The notes below the pieces were generated by a model that saw only the letters and a list, made by a program, of their open reading frames with translations, made no database searches and was not told the origin of the DNA. Shown here in pieces: positions 7,369 through 15,789 of a stretch of DNA of 46,515 bases. The DNA lies in assembly GCA_013791765.1 (NCBI GenBank), contig VMTC01000039.1, forward strand, positions 1-46,515, read 5' to 3'. The stretch is from Rhodoferax sp. (GTDB taxonomy: Bacteria > Pseudomonadota > Gammaproteobacteria > Burkholderiales > Burkholderiaceae_C). The position numbers and the translations under genes were made by a program. Numbering within the stretch: the first letter of the stretch is position 1; each line of letters opens with the position of its first letter.

Positions 7369-8390
7369 GGATGACCTTGCAGCTTGTTGGTTAGGGATTC
7401 GAATTCACGCGCCAGCGCCAGCACCTGCGCCAGCGCATCGGGTGCGTCGCAGGCCACGACGCGGCGCTCTGGCATGGATCGCAGCCAGGTGATCTGGCGC
7501 TTGGCCAACTGGCGTGTGGCGCAGATGCCTTTGTCCGACAGCTCATGCATCGGCCACAACCCGTCCAGCGCCTGCCAGGCCTGGCGGTAGCCGACGCAGC
7601 GCATCGCGGGCAAGTCGGCGTTCAGGTCGCCGCGTGCGCGCAGCGCTCTGACTTCGTCCATGAAACCACTGGCCAGCATGGCGTCAAAGCGCAGGGCGAT
7701 GCGCTGGTGCAGCCAGGCCCGGTCTTGCGGTTCGAGTGAAATCAGCAAGTGCGCATTTGTCTCAAAATTTATATCATTTCGGGCTCCAGCCCACGTCTTA
7801 TCTATGTTTGTAGCTATCAATTTACTGGTATGAAAGGACGACAATGGCTGCCCTGACAGCCGGTATACCTCCAGCGCGCGGCCAATGCGTTGCGAGTCTG
7901 CCGGGTGCAGGCGCTTGGCGGTGATCGGGTCCACGTCGGCCAGTGCGGCGTGCAGCGCGGGCCAGCCTTGCTCGGCTGCCTCAAGCGCAATCGCGGCGCG
8001 CGTGGCCGGGTCAGCCTTGGGCATCGGGTCCAGACCTTCCAGAAGTGCTTTGAAATAAAGCATGGTGCCGCCCACCAGCAGCGGCAGTTTGCCGCGTGCC
8101 GTGATGTCGGCGATCAGCGCGCGCGCATCCGTCACAAACTCGGCGGCGCTGTAGGCCTGCAGCGGGTCGCGGATGTCAATCAGGTGATGCGGCACTGCCG
8201 CCAGTTCGTCGGCGCTGGGTTTGGCCGTGCCGATGTCCATGCCACGGTAGACCAGGGCCGAGTCGACGCTGATGATCTCCACCGCATGCTCGCGCGAAAT
8301 CGCCAGTGCGGCAGCGGTTTTACCGGCGGCGGTGGGCCCGGCAATCGCCAGATAGCGCAATGGGCGCAGGGTGCGGTCAGTGTTCGTCAT
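7365..8390 (-). CDS. miaA: tRNA dimethylallyltransferase MiaA
   Basis: The 341-residue enzyme transfers a dimethylallyl group to N6 of A37 in tRNAs that read UNN codons. It has the P-loop GPTAAGKT near residue 18, the [16 protein letters not shown] substrate loop, [25 protein letters not shown], and [12 protein letters not shown] near the end. A palindromic repeat encodes residues about 188-207 ([20 protein letters not shown]), making this region longer than in E. coli MiaA without breaking the frame. It overlaps the MFS gene upstream by 14 bases and the ABC ATPase downstream by 4, so the three form one minus-strand unit. Confidence 0.95.
   Translation of the reverse strand: MTNTDRTLRPLRYLAIAGPTAAGKTAAALAISREHAVEIISVDSALVYRGMDIGTAKPSADELAAVPHHLIDIRDPLQAYSAAEFVTDARALIADITARGKLPLLVGGTMLYFKALLEGLDPMPKADPATRAAIALEAAEQGWPALHAALADVDPITAKRLHPADSQRIGRALEVYRLSGQPLSSFHTSKLIATNIDKTWAGARNDINFETNAHLLISLEPQDRAWLHQRIALRFDAMLASGFMDEVRALRARGDLNADLPAMRCVGYRQAWQALDGLWPMHELSDKGICATRQLAKRQITWLRSMPERRVVACDAPDALAQVLALAREFESLTNKLQGHP
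7771..7828 (+). repeat. Palindromic repeat, copy 4 (in frame inside miaA)
   Basis: The plus strand reads ATATCATTTCGGGCTCCAGC, then CCACGTCTTAT, then GTAGCTATCAATTTACTGG. The CATTT, GGGCTCnAGCCC and TAGCTAT blocks match the ileS copy. It is transcribed in antisense to this orientation as part of miaA. Confidence 0.75.
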
Positions 8391-9609
8391 GGTGGCCTTG
8401 TCGTTGCACCAGCGTCCACGCCGCCAGCGCGATCAACACGCTCCAGAACCACACGCCCAGCGCCAGCGGCAGTACCGTGCCGTCCATGTGGGCACCAAGC
8501 CATCCGCCCATGCCAAAGGCGGCGACCATCATCAGGAATCCGTTCAACGCGGATGCCGCACCAGCCGCTTGCGGGAACGGCCCCACCGCGCCGCTCTGAC
8601 TGCAGGGCTGGTGCACGCCGTGGCCGAGCATGAACAGGTACTGCGGCAGCATCAGGGACCAACCGCTCTGCAGCCCGGCCAGCGCCATGACGCCCATCAA
8701 GCTGCCCCCGCTGAGCGACAGGCCACCTGCCAGCGCCACGGCGCGGCGCACGCCAAAGCGCGCCAGCCAATAGCGGCACAAAAAAGTGCCCAGCAAATAG
8801 GCCAGGGCGTTGCTGAACATCAGCAACCCGTAGGCACTGGTGCGCCAGCCCAGCACCTGAATAAAGACAAATGAAGATGCCGCCAAAAACGTGAACAAAC
8901 CCGCATAGGACGCTGCTGACAAGGCTGAAAACGCCACAAAAGTCGGGTTGCGAACAATCGTCAGCCAGGTGCGCCCCAGGGTGCCAGGCTGCAATGCCTG
9001 TGGGTTCTTCTGCGCCAGCGTCTCGGTGAAACGCCAGGCGATCAGCGCCAGGCAGAGCGCACCAAAAACGGCCAGCGCCAGCAGTGCCATGCGCCAGCTG
9101 AACCACCCTGCCAGCAGGCCACCCAATGGTGGGCTCAAGCAGGCGATCACGCCCAGCCCGCTCAAGCCCTTGGACATGACGCGCGCACCCGCAAGCGGCG
9201 TGTAAAGGTCACGCACGATGGCGCGCGCGCACATCACGCCCGCGCCCATGGCTGCGCCTTGCACCGTGCGCCAAAAAATCAACAGGGCCATGTTGGGGGC
9301 GAGCGTGCTGGCCACGGACGCGAGCACATAGGCGCTCATGCCGATCAGCAGAATAGGGCGCCGGCCAAAACGGTCCGACAGCGGCCCCCACACCAGTTGC
9401 GACAGACCGAATGCCAGCAGCAGTGCGCTGAGCGTGAGCTGTGCCTGCGCCATCGGTGCGGCAAAACCAGCGCTGAGCGCGGGCAGGGCAGGCAGGTACA
9501 AATCGGTGGTGATGGGCTGCAGCCCCAGCAGCAAGGACAACAGCACAACGACCAGGCCGGGCGGCATGGCAGTGACGACGGGTTCTGGGGCGGCGGGTTG
9601 GGCAGGCAT
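8377..9609 (-). CDS. Bcr/CflA-type MFS drug exporter
   Basis: The 410-residue product has 12 predicted membrane helices. The N-terminal block [20 protein letters not shown] is characteristic of the Bcr/CflA branch of the DHA1 proton antiporters. The loop 2-3 motif is [16 protein letters not shown], and [17 protein letters not shown] follows in helix 4-5. Such proteins export bicyclomycin, sulfonamides, chloramphenicol or peptides; the actual substrate here cannot be read from sequence. It is the first gene of the unit with miaA and the ABC ATPase. Confidence 0.9.
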   Translation of the reverse strand: MPAQPAAPEPVVTAMPPGLVVVLLSLLLGLQPITTDLYLPALPALSAGFAAPMAQAQLTLSALLLAFGLSQLVWGPLSDRFGRRPILLIGMSAYVLASVASTLAPNMALLIFWRTVQGAAMGAGVMCARAIVRDLYTPLAGARVMSKGLSGLGVIACLSPPLGGLLAGWFSWRMALLALAVFGALCLALIAWRFTETLAQKNPQALQPGTLGRTWLTIVRNPTFVAFSALSAASYAGLFTFLAASSFVFIQVLGWRTSAYGLLMFSNALAYLLGTFLCRYWLARFGVRRAVALAGGLSLSGGSLMGVMALAGLQSGWSLMLPQYLFMLGHGVHQPCSQSGAVGPFPQAAGAASALNGFLMMVAAFGMGGWLGAHMDGTVLPLALGVWFWSVLIALAAWTLVQRQGHHDEH

Positions 9610-9639
9610 CAGGCTAAGCGTAGCAGATCATCTTTGAGT

Positions 9640-9651
9640 GCTATCGATAGC
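9640..9651. repeat. 12-bp perfect palindrome
   Basis: GCTATCGATAGC is self-complementary and resembles the joined ends (AGCTAT...ATAGCT) of the repeat family. It lies between the MFS start and the inverted-repeat remnant. It could be an operator for the MFS gene or a leftover repeat end. Confidence 0.3.
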
Positions 9652-9661
9652 GGCGCCGCAA

Positions 9662-9967
9662 GGGTGCGATTCAAAGTTATGTGGGCTTCAGATGAATGGT
9701 TCTTTTCCGGAGCACCCTGGTGCGTCTATTGGATCGGTGCAGACATCACGGTGGTTGTTGAATCGGCCGGGCGATACGCTTTGCTACGTGTCCCCCGCCC
9801 GCTTCGCGTGCTCCTCCTTTACCTCCGCAAAACGCATCACCCGACTGATTCTGCGGGCGGTTGGGTATGCTGGCAGGGGGAATTCAAAAGGTGCCTGCGG
9901 TGCGGTGGCGCGAATTGACGTGCGGCCTTGATTTCTTCAGCGTGCCACAACACTTTGAATCGCACCC
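9662..9967. mobile_element. 306-bp remnant bounded by inverted repeats
   Basis: GGTGCGATTCAAAGT near 9663 is repeated in inverted orientation ending at 9967. The 21-base arms (9663-9683 and 9946-9966) agree at 19 positions, and one further G/C pair extends them outward. The interior has no intact ORF with a ribosome binding site. One minus-strand frame gives ARRISRVMRFAEVKEEHAKR before a stop, which looks like the end of a decayed protein. The layout fits a miniature or internally deleted insertion sequence. No clear target-site duplication abuts the arms. I cannot name the IS family. Confidence 0.45.
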
Positions 9968-10106
9968 GCGCCGGAATAAAAGGCGTGCGGCCCGGCCTGA
10001 TCACGTTGCCATCCGCGCGCGGCAGCAGCGCGAACGGGCAACCCGGGTGAAAGCTAGCTCACACGGTGACAAACCACGCACAAAACGCAGTCTGCCCCCG
10101 GCTGCG
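9968..10106. other. Intergenic, downstream of hsp20
   Basis: This short region follows the stop of the minus-strand small heat-shock gene. No hairpin with a T run and no ORF of note was seen. Confidence 0.3.
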
Positions 10107-10538
10107 TCAGTGAATTTCCAGTTTCTTTGCTTCTGTGGTGGCCTTTTTGGGCAATTCGAGCGACAACACACCGTCTTCGTACTTGGCGACGGCCTTGGCT
10201 TCATCCACGTCTTGCGCCAGGGTGAAGCTGCGCGAGACCGAACCATAGTAGCGCTCGCTGCGCAGCACTTTGCCGCCCTCGCCCTTGAATTCTTTTTCAC
10301 CCTTGGTCTCGGCGTCAATTTGCACCAGATTGCCGTCAATGCGCACGTTGATGTCTTCTTTTTTTACACCGGGAAGGTCGGCGCGCACCAGGTAGGAGCC
10401 GTTCTTTTCGACCACATCGACCCGGATGTCCAGGTCGTCCAGGGTGCGGTCGCTGCGCATGGGCGCCACAAAGCGCCGCAGCATGGTGTCAAAAGGATCG
10501 GTGAGGGGGGAGGGTTCAAACAAGCGTAAGCTGGCCAT
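10107..10538 (-). CDS. Small heat-shock protein (Hsp20/alpha-crystallin)
   Basis: The 143-residue product has an N-terminal arm (1-40), an alpha-crystallin domain (about 41-135) with YLVRADLPGVKKEDINVRID and YGSVSRSFTLAQDVD, then KYEDGVLSLELPKK. Such proteins form oligomers that hold unfolding proteins in the cytoplasm. The C-terminal tail is very short (KKLEIH) and only partly keeps the IxI-type motif. The ATG at 10538 follows AAAGGAACC at good spacing; longer frames upstream have no conserved sequence. An upstream element shared with the gene at 707-1258 lies at 10651-10664. Confidence 0.9.
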   Translation of the reverse strand: MASLRLFEPSPLTDPFDTMLRRFVAPMRSDRTLDDLDIRVDVVEKNGSYLVRADLPGVKKEDINVRIDGNLVQIDAETKGEKEFKGEGGKVLRSERYYGSVSRSFTLAQDVDEAKAVAKYEDGVLSLELPKKATTEAKKLEIH

Positions 10539-10650
10539 AATGGTTCCTTTCTGTGGAGGGTTTGCACAAGGGTTTGTGCGTCGCGGCCGCCACGGCGCTG
10601 GCCGCAGCGCAGGCAACGAGACAAGGTTAGTCATGGCAGCGTCCGTTGGC

Positions 10651-10664
10651 TTGATAACTCGCAA
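10651..10664 (-). promoter_or_regulatory. Upstream element of hsp20 shared with the CX10C gene
   Basis: TTGCGAGTTATCAA on the minus strand is identical to 1428-1415. Further upstream, CCCCATCCT on the minus strand (about 10715-10707) resembles a sigma-32 -10 element, but its -35 partner (CTTACAAAG) is spaced too widely. Heat-shock control is therefore likely from function but not shown by sequence. Confidence 0.25.
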
Positions 10665-10832
10665 GATTGATTTAAATAGTGGGGCGCCTGCCCCGGCGGG
10701 CGATTAGGATGGGGTGCGTTTCATGTAATACTTTGTAAGCACTTTGTGGTTGCTTCATTCACTCTCATCACTGCGACTTTTCAAGAACACCATGGCTCCC
10801 ATCCAACGCATCAAGACTGACTGAAGTTGCGC

Positions 10833-12668
10833 ATGGACACGCCTCTTTCTTTAGATACCGCACGCAAGCTCGACGTCGGCTATCGGCTGCTGTTCGAGAA
10901 AAATCCGCTGCCGATGTGGGTTTATGACGCGCAATCTCTGCGCATGCTGGCGGTCAACGAGGCCGCGCTGGCGCAGTACGGCTACAGCAAACAGGACTTT
11001 GTGGGCTTGAGCGTTCTGGACCTGCATCTGCCAGATGACGCTGCGCAAGCACAGCAGCAGCTGCAACTGGCTTGCGGGGAGTCCGTCACGCAGAAGCTGT
11101 GGCGGCACCGGCTGGCCGATGGCGAGGTGATTGACGTGGAAGTGGTAACCGAATTTGTCGAGATCGATGGCATCCAGGCGCGTCTGGCGCTGGTGCGCGA
11201 CCTGACGGCGCAACGGCGTGCCGAAGAAGCGCAGCGCGAGTTGACCGAGCGCCTGACGAACACCCTCGAGAGCATCACCGACGCTTTTTTCATGGTCGAT
11301 GACGATTGGTGCTTTACCTACGTGAATGCGCAGGCAGGCAAGCTGCTGCGCCGGGCACCGGGTGAATTGCTCGGGCGCAATGTCTGGCAGGAATTTCCGC
11401 AGGCGGTGGGCACCATTTTTCAGATAGAGGGTGAGCGCGCCGTGCGCGAGAAGACTGTCGTGACCTATGAGGCCGTATTTGCCCCGTATGACGAATGGCG
11501 CGAAGTGCACGCCTACCCTTCAGAGCGGGGTCTGGCGGTGTACTTCCGTGATGTCACCGAGAAACACTTGGCCGAACAGCGCTTGCGCGAGGAGCACCAG
11601 ACTCTGTCTGCCGTGATGGATTCCACCACTGACGCCATCATCAGCATCAATGTTGATGGGGAGATCAGGATGTTCAGCCCCGGGGCCGAGCGCATTTTTG
11701 GCTACAGCGGCGCGCAAATGGTGGGTCAAAACATGGCGCTGCTGTTGCCCGAGCGCTACCGCGCGGCGCATCCGCAGCAGCTGCGCTCATTTGCCGATTC
11801 GCAGGCGACCAGCCACATGATGGGCATGGGGGTGGTCAAAGGCTTGCACTTTGACGGCCGGGAGCTGGACCTGGAGGGCACGCTCTCCAAGGTCAAGATC
11901 AACGACGCCCAATTGCTGATTTCGTGCCTGCGCGATGTGACCGAGCGTGCCGTCTCGCAGTGCCAGCTGCAGCAATCCAGGGCGCAACTCTCGGAGCTGA
12001 CGCAGCGGCTCATGACGCAAGAAAAAACGCTGGTCAAGCAATTGGCCAAGACGCTGCATGATCAACTAGGCCAAACCTTGGCCGCGATTCGCATGTCCAA
12101 CGAGACCATGCAGGCCCTGCAGCCCAAGAAGGGTAGCAGCCCCGCCTTGCAGCGGCAACAGGCGCAATTGGGCAAGCTTGTCGACCAGGCCATTCGCCAG
12201 GTCAGGCAGGCGCTGCTTGATTTGCGCCCGCCCTTGCTGGAAGATCAGGGCCTGGTTGCCGCACTCGACAATGAGCTGCGCAACCGCTCGATGACGCACC
12301 CGCAGCTTGATTTCTCAATTGACGTGCCGTGTGGGCTTGAGTCGATGCGCTGGCCGAGTGAGATTGAATACGCCGCTTTCATGGTGGCGCGCGAGGCGCT
12401 GGAAAACGCCTTGCGCCATGCCCGCGCCTCGGCCATTGCGGTGCAATTGAGCGGCACGGCGACCTTATTGCAGTTGCAGCTGGTCGACAACGGTGTCGGC
12501 ATCGCGGCCGGTGCCGTGGTGCCAACAGGCCACCTCGGCATGTTTGGTATGCACGAGCGGGCGCAGGCGGTTGGGGCGAGCGTGACCGTGGGCGCGGGCG
12601 AAGACGGCGGCACCTGCGTCAGCTTCACCTGGCAGCCCGAGTCCGGCTCGAATTGGTGTCCTCTATGA
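10833..12668 (+). CDS. Triple-PAS sensor histidine kinase, NarX-type
   Basis: The 611-residue product has no membrane helices. It has three PAS domains (about 10-130, 137-260, 265-385), a short coiled coil, a HisKA_3 dimerisation domain with the phospho-acceptor His409 in KTLHDQLGQTLAA, and an HATPase domain with N525 (ALENALRHA), VDNGVGI and GHLGMFGMHERAQAVGA. It would autophosphorylate and pass the phosphate to the response regulator encoded next, which it overlaps by ATGA. A soluble multi-PAS sensor beside a Crp/Fnr gene suggests redox, oxygen or ligand sensing, but no haem, flavin or metal ligand motif is evident. The ATG at 10833 has only a weak ribosome binding site; TTG at 10827 is an alternative. 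Confidence 0.9.
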   Translation: MDTPLSLDTARKLDVGYRLLFEKNPLPMWVYDAQSLRMLAVNEAALAQYGYSKQDFVGLSVLDLHLPDDAAQAQQQLQLACGESVTQKLWRHRLADGEVIDVEVVTEFVEIDGIQARLALVRDLTAQRRAEEAQRELTERLTNTLESITDAFFMVDDDWCFTYVNAQAGKLLRRAPGELLGRNVWQEFPQAVGTIFQIEGERAVREKTVVTYEAVFAPYDEWREVHAYPSERGLAVYFRDVTEKHLAEQRLREEHQTLSAVMDSTTDAIISINVDGEIRMFSPGAERIFGYSGAQMVGQNMALLLPERYRAAHPQQLRSFADSQATSHMMGMGVVKGLHFDGRELDLEGTLSKVKINDAQLLISCLRDVTERAVSQCQLQQSRAQLSELTQRLMTQEKTLVKQLAKTLHDQLGQTLAAIRMSNETMQALQPKKGSSPALQRQQAQLGKLVDQAIRQVRQALLDLRPPLLEDQGLVAALDNELRNRSMTHPQLDFSIDVPCGLESMRWPSEIEYAAFMVAREALENALRHARASAIAVQLSGTATLLQLQLVDNGVGIAAGAVVPTGHLGMFGMHERAQAVGASVTVGAGEDGGTCVSFTWQPESGSNWCPL

Positions 12669-13336
12669 CCCGCATTTACCTCGTCGATGACCACCAAATC
12701 ATGCGCGAAGGTTTGCGCGCCCTGCTCGAGGCCAAGGGCCACAAGGTAGTGGGCGAGTCTGCCGACCCGACCGAAGCCCTGGCCGACCTGCTGCGCCTGC
12801 GCCCCGAGGTGCTGCTGCTCGACCTGAATCTGGGCGAGCGCTCGGGCTTTGAGCTGCTGGCAGAAGTGCAGCGGCGTCACCTGCCCACGCGCTGTGTAGT
12901 GCTGACCATGTCGGCGCAGCCGCGCCACGTGGCCGAGGCGCTGCGCATGGGGGCCAGCGGCTATGTACTCAAGGGTTCGCCCGGCAGCGACCTGATCTGC
13001 GCCATTGACGCGGCTGTACACGGTAAAAAGCATCTCGGTGCCGACGTGGCCGACCTTGCGCTGCAGGTCTTCACGCTCAAAGACGAAGACCCCTTAAGCA
13101 CGCTGTCTCCGCGTGAGCAACAAATCATCATCATGGTGGTCAAGGGGGCTTCAAGCTCGCAAATTGGCAGCCAGCTGCATTTGTCGCCCAAAACGGTCGC
13201 CACCTACCGCAGCCGCCTGATGGCCAAACTCGGCGTCAGTGACGTCCCGGCCCTGGTGCGGCTGGCTGTGCGTCACAAGCTGATCGATGCCGAAGAATTC
13301 GCCAGCCGCAGTCGTCGCGCTTCAGACGGTCAGTAG
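12665..13336 (+). CDS. NarL/FixJ-family response regulator
   Basis: The 223-residue product has a receiver domain (1-120) with the acidic pair in LVDDHQ (D8, D9), phospho-acceptor D53 in LLLDLNLG, and K104-region ASGYVLKGSPG. It has a LuxR-type helix-turn-helix (about 150-210) with LSPREQQIIIMVVKGASSSQ and LHLSPKTVATYRSRLMAKLG. It is the cognate regulator of the preceding kinase, with start and stop codons overlapping (ATGA). Its targets are unknown; the genes just downstream are candidates. Confidence 0.92.
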   Translation: MTRIYLVDDHQIMREGLRALLEAKGHKVVGESADPTEALADLLRLRPEVLLLDLNLGERSGFELLAEVQRRHLPTRCVVLTMSAQPRHVAEALRMGASGYVLKGSPGSDLICAIDAAVHGKKHLGADVADLALQVFTLKDEDPLSTLSPREQQIIIMVVKGASSSQIGSQLHLSPKTVATYRSRLMAKLGVSDVPALVRLAVRHKLIDAEEFASRSRRASDGQ

Positions 13337-13509
13337 TGGCCCCCAGCCGCAGCGAATGTGGCTGCCCCATCGCACTCATAGTCCATGCCTGCCTGCGCAA
13401 GGCGTCTAACTCTCCCTACAGACGAGGCGTAGTGCGCTGCTTACAGTTGGTTGCAGAAGTTGGCTCAGACGCCCACCGGGCGCGGCCTCCGGCAGGAGAG
13501 TAAATCGAC
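13337..13509 (+). promoter_or_regulatory. Region upstream of the Crp/Fnr gene
   Basis: It carries an interrupted inverted repeat, CTAC-AGACGAGGC-GTAG at about 13417-13433, which could be a LuxR-type regulator site. AGGAGAG near 13494 is the ribosome binding site of the following gene. No FNR-type box (TTGAT N4 ATCAA) is present, so autoregulation of that kind is not supported. Confidence 0.25.
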
Positions 13510-14268
13510 ATGATGAATGTACAAACACTACCGAGTCCGGCTCGCTGGCATCAATCTTTCAGTCAACCCGTTCTCAAGCTTGAGAGCGACGAGCGCTGGT
13601 CCGATTTTGATGAGGTGCTCAAGCTGCTGCGCTTTGACGGCCATGTGCAGGGTCTCAATGACACCAGCTTGTTTCGGCGTCGGCGCCTGAAGGCCGGCCA
13701 GACCGCCTTGAGCATGGGGCAGGCCTTCGACGGGCTTTATGTGGTTCGGCTGGGGGCCTTGAAGACTTCCATGACGCATGTGGACGGCGCCGAGCATGTC
13801 TTGGCTTTCCCCATGAAGGGCGACCTGCTGGGTTTTGACGGCGTCTGCAAAAACAAGTACCTCAGCGAAGTTACGGCACTGACCGACTGCGATCTGATCA
13901 AAATTCCCTCGACCGAGTTGTTTTCACCGGGGCGCAGTTGCAATGACATTGAGCGCATGGCCTATTGGGCCATCAGTCGCGAGATTGTTCAGGAGCAGGC
14001 CGCCTATGCCTCCTACCATTCAACCAAATCAGAGGCACGGGTGGCGCGCTTTTTACGCATCCAGTCGGAGCGCTTCAACACCATGGGCTACTCGCCCAAC
14101 CGCTTCACCTTGCCGATGACGCGCCGCGACATTGGTAACCACCTCAACGTGACGCTCGAGACAGTGAGCCGGGCTTTTTCCGCGCTCGATCATCTGGGCA
14201 TCATTGCGGTGGAGCGGCGAGAAGTCAAGATCCTCTCGCTGGACGCGCTGCGTAAATTTGAGCATTAG
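13510..14268 (+). CDS. Crp/Fnr-family regulator without Fe-S cysteines
   Basis: The 252-residue product has a cyclic-nucleotide-fold domain (about 45-135), a dimer helix (about 140-172) and a winged helix-turn-helix (about 174-245). The recognition helix NVTLETVSRAFS carries E217, S220 and R221, the E--SR pattern with which FNR reads TTGAT half-sites. The N-terminal cysteine cluster of FNR is missing; the only cysteines are at 113, 127 and 144. It therefore probably senses something other than oxygen through a 4Fe-4S cluster, for example NO, a ligand, or redox through thiols. The FNR-type box at 34104-34117 in the nos locus is a plausible target. Confidence 0.9.
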   Translation: MMNVQTLPSPARWHQSFSQPVLKLESDERWSDFDEVLKLLRFDGHVQGLNDTSLFRRRRLKAGQTALSMGQAFDGLYVVRLGALKTSMTHVDGAEHVLAFPMKGDLLGFDGVCKNKYLSEVTALTDCDLIKIPSTELFSPGRSCNDIERMAYWAISREIVQEQAAYASYHSTKSEARVARFLRIQSERFNTMGYSPNRFTLPMTRRDIGNHLNVTLETVSRAFSALDHLGIIAVERREVKILSLDALRKFEH

Positions 14269-14273
14269 CCATC

Positions 14274-14819
14274 ATGGCATCGAGCAACGTTGTGCCGCTG
14301 CAAAGGGACGGGTCCAAATTTGAGTCGATTTTGGTTCCGGTGGATGGCTCTGCCCTGTCAATGGCGGCAGCAGTCAAGGCGGTGGAGTTTGCACAGCGTC
14401 TGCAGGCGCGCATCATTGCTTTCAATTCGATCCCGGTTTACCAGTACCCGGTGTATGTGGGCGGCATTCCCTTCGAGTACCCGTCGGAGGCAGATTACGA
14501 GGCGCAATGCCGCGCCATCGCAGATCGCTATCTGGGTCTGGTGGCCGACACCGGCAGTGAGCACGGCGTGCCCGTGGATACGCGGGTCGAATTCAACGGC
14601 AGCCCGGCGCAAGCGATTGTGGAGGTCGCCCAGCGCGAACGCTGCGGCATGATCTTTATGGGATCGCACGGGCGGGGCGGTCTGTCCAGCGCGTTCCTGG
14701 GCAGTGTCGCGTTCAAGACGCTGACGCAGGCCCATATTCCCGTCATGGTGGACCACCCGACGGATGAAGAAGTCGCCCGCGCGGAAGCGTTGATGCGCGA
14801 ACACGCCATAGAACCCTGA
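14274..14819 (+). CDS. Universal stress protein (UspA family)
   Basis: The 181-residue single-domain protein begins its fold at FESILVPVDGSALSMAAA and ends with the ATP-binding pattern G-2x-G-9x-G-S (GSHGRGGLSSAFLGSVAFKT, residues about 127-146), so it is the nucleotide-binding type. The central part (PVYVGGIPFEYPSEADYEAQ) is an insertion relative to short Usp proteins. It starts five bases after the Crp/Fnr stop and is very probably cotranscribed with it. Usp genes under Fnr-type control often serve survival without oxygen; that is an inference here. Confidence 0.9.
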   Translation: MASSNVVPLQRDGSKFESILVPVDGSALSMAAAVKAVEFAQRLQARIIAFNSIPVYQYPVYVGGIPFEYPSEADYEAQCRAIADRYLGLVADTGSEHGVPVDTRVEFNGSPAQAIVEVAQRERCGMIFMGSHGRGGLSSAFLGSVAFKTLTQAHIPVMVDHPTDEEVARAEALMREHAIEP

Positions 14820-14902
14820 TCTGTGGGTCTGAAGTGTGTGGTGGCGGTGGCGGTTGCGGGGCCGGTTAGCATCGGGCCACCCGCCATCACCAGGAAAACA
14901 CC

Positions 14903-15721
14903 TTGAGCAGAAGTGACAGAGAAGAAAACAAGTCGGTCGCACTTTATTGGGACTTCGAGAACCTGCACGCCAGCCTGTGCGAGGCGCGCTTGGGCGAGGG
15001 TGCTTACAACAAGCCCGACGGTCGCTTCAAGGCGCAGGAGCCGCTGGTGGACGTGCAGGCGATTGTGGAGCTGGCAGCCTCTTTTGGCCCGATTGCGATC
15101 AACCGCGCCTACTGCAACTGGCAGTATTTTGGCCGCTACCGCGATGCCCTGCTGCAGGGCGCGGTGGAACTGATTCAACTGTTTTCCCCCGGTGCGTCAG
15201 CAAAAAACGGCGCAGACATCAAGTTGTGCCTGGATGCGGTAGAAGACATCAGCCGCTTTGGCCATATCGGCACCATCGTGATTGTGGGCGGCGACAGTGA
15301 CTTCATGCCGGTGTCACAAAAGATCAAGGCGGCCGGGCGCACGCTCATTGGCGTGGGCGCGCGCAAGTCAACCAACCGGCATTGGGCCAAGAGCTGCCAC
15401 GAGTTTCGCTACTACGAAAACCTGGTGGAAGCGTCGGCCCCAAGCGATGGTTTGCAGCCGGAGCTGCCCGTGCCAACTGCACCGGCGGAGCCGCCCAATG
15501 CCGCCGCCGAGATATTCAAGCGCGCTGTTCGCCTGCTGGCCGAGACCCAGGGCGATGCCTGGGTCAACAAGGGGTCGATCTGGCACATGATCAAACGGCT
15601 CGACCCTACTTTTGACACCAAAGACCATGGCTACGCCAGCTTCTCTGCGATGGTGAAGGCGCTGGAGGCGCTGGTGGAGATTCGCAAAGGGGAGTCGGAC
15701 CAGGTGCTGCGCTTGCGCTGA
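14903..15721 (+). CDS. NYN-domain RNase with C-terminal LOTUS (OST-HTH) domain
   Basis: The 272-residue product has an N-terminal NYN/LabA-type PIN-like nuclease domain (about 10-170). Acidic residues are at D17 (ALYWDFENLH), in NGADIKLCLDAVED, and in IVGGDSDFMP. A Pro/Ala linker follows (about 176-195), then a winged-helix LOTUS domain (about 198-268; GDAWVNKGSIWHMIKRLDP, then HGYASFSAMVKALEAL). This architecture is known from bacterial proteins proposed to cut or bind RNA. The start is TTG at 14903, preceded by AGGAAAA; no ATG or GTG fits. It may be cotranscribed with the usp gene. Confidence 0.85.
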   Translation: MSRSDREENKSVALYWDFENLHASLCEARLGEGAYNKPDGRFKAQEPLVDVQAIVELAASFGPIAINRAYCNWQYFGRYRDALLQGAVELIQLFSPGASAKNGADIKLCLDAVEDISRFGHIGTIVIVGGDSDFMPVSQKIKAAGRTLIGVGARKSTNRHWAKSCHEFRYYENLVEASAPSDGLQPELPVPTAPAEPPNAAAEIFKRAVRLLAETQGDAWVNKGSIWHMIKRLDPTFDTKDHGYASFSAMVKALEALVEIRKGESDQVLRLR

Positions 15722-15789
15722 ACGCTGGCGTGTGCTGGTGAGGGTTTCATTAATCCGCTAAAAATAGACAAGAACCGACAGGAAAATCG

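Noticed and set aside
10792-10824. Ten-codon ORF (MAPIQRIKTD) just before the histidine kinase
   Set aside because: It has no ribosome binding site and no attenuator-like structure. It may be a leader peptide but nothing supports that.
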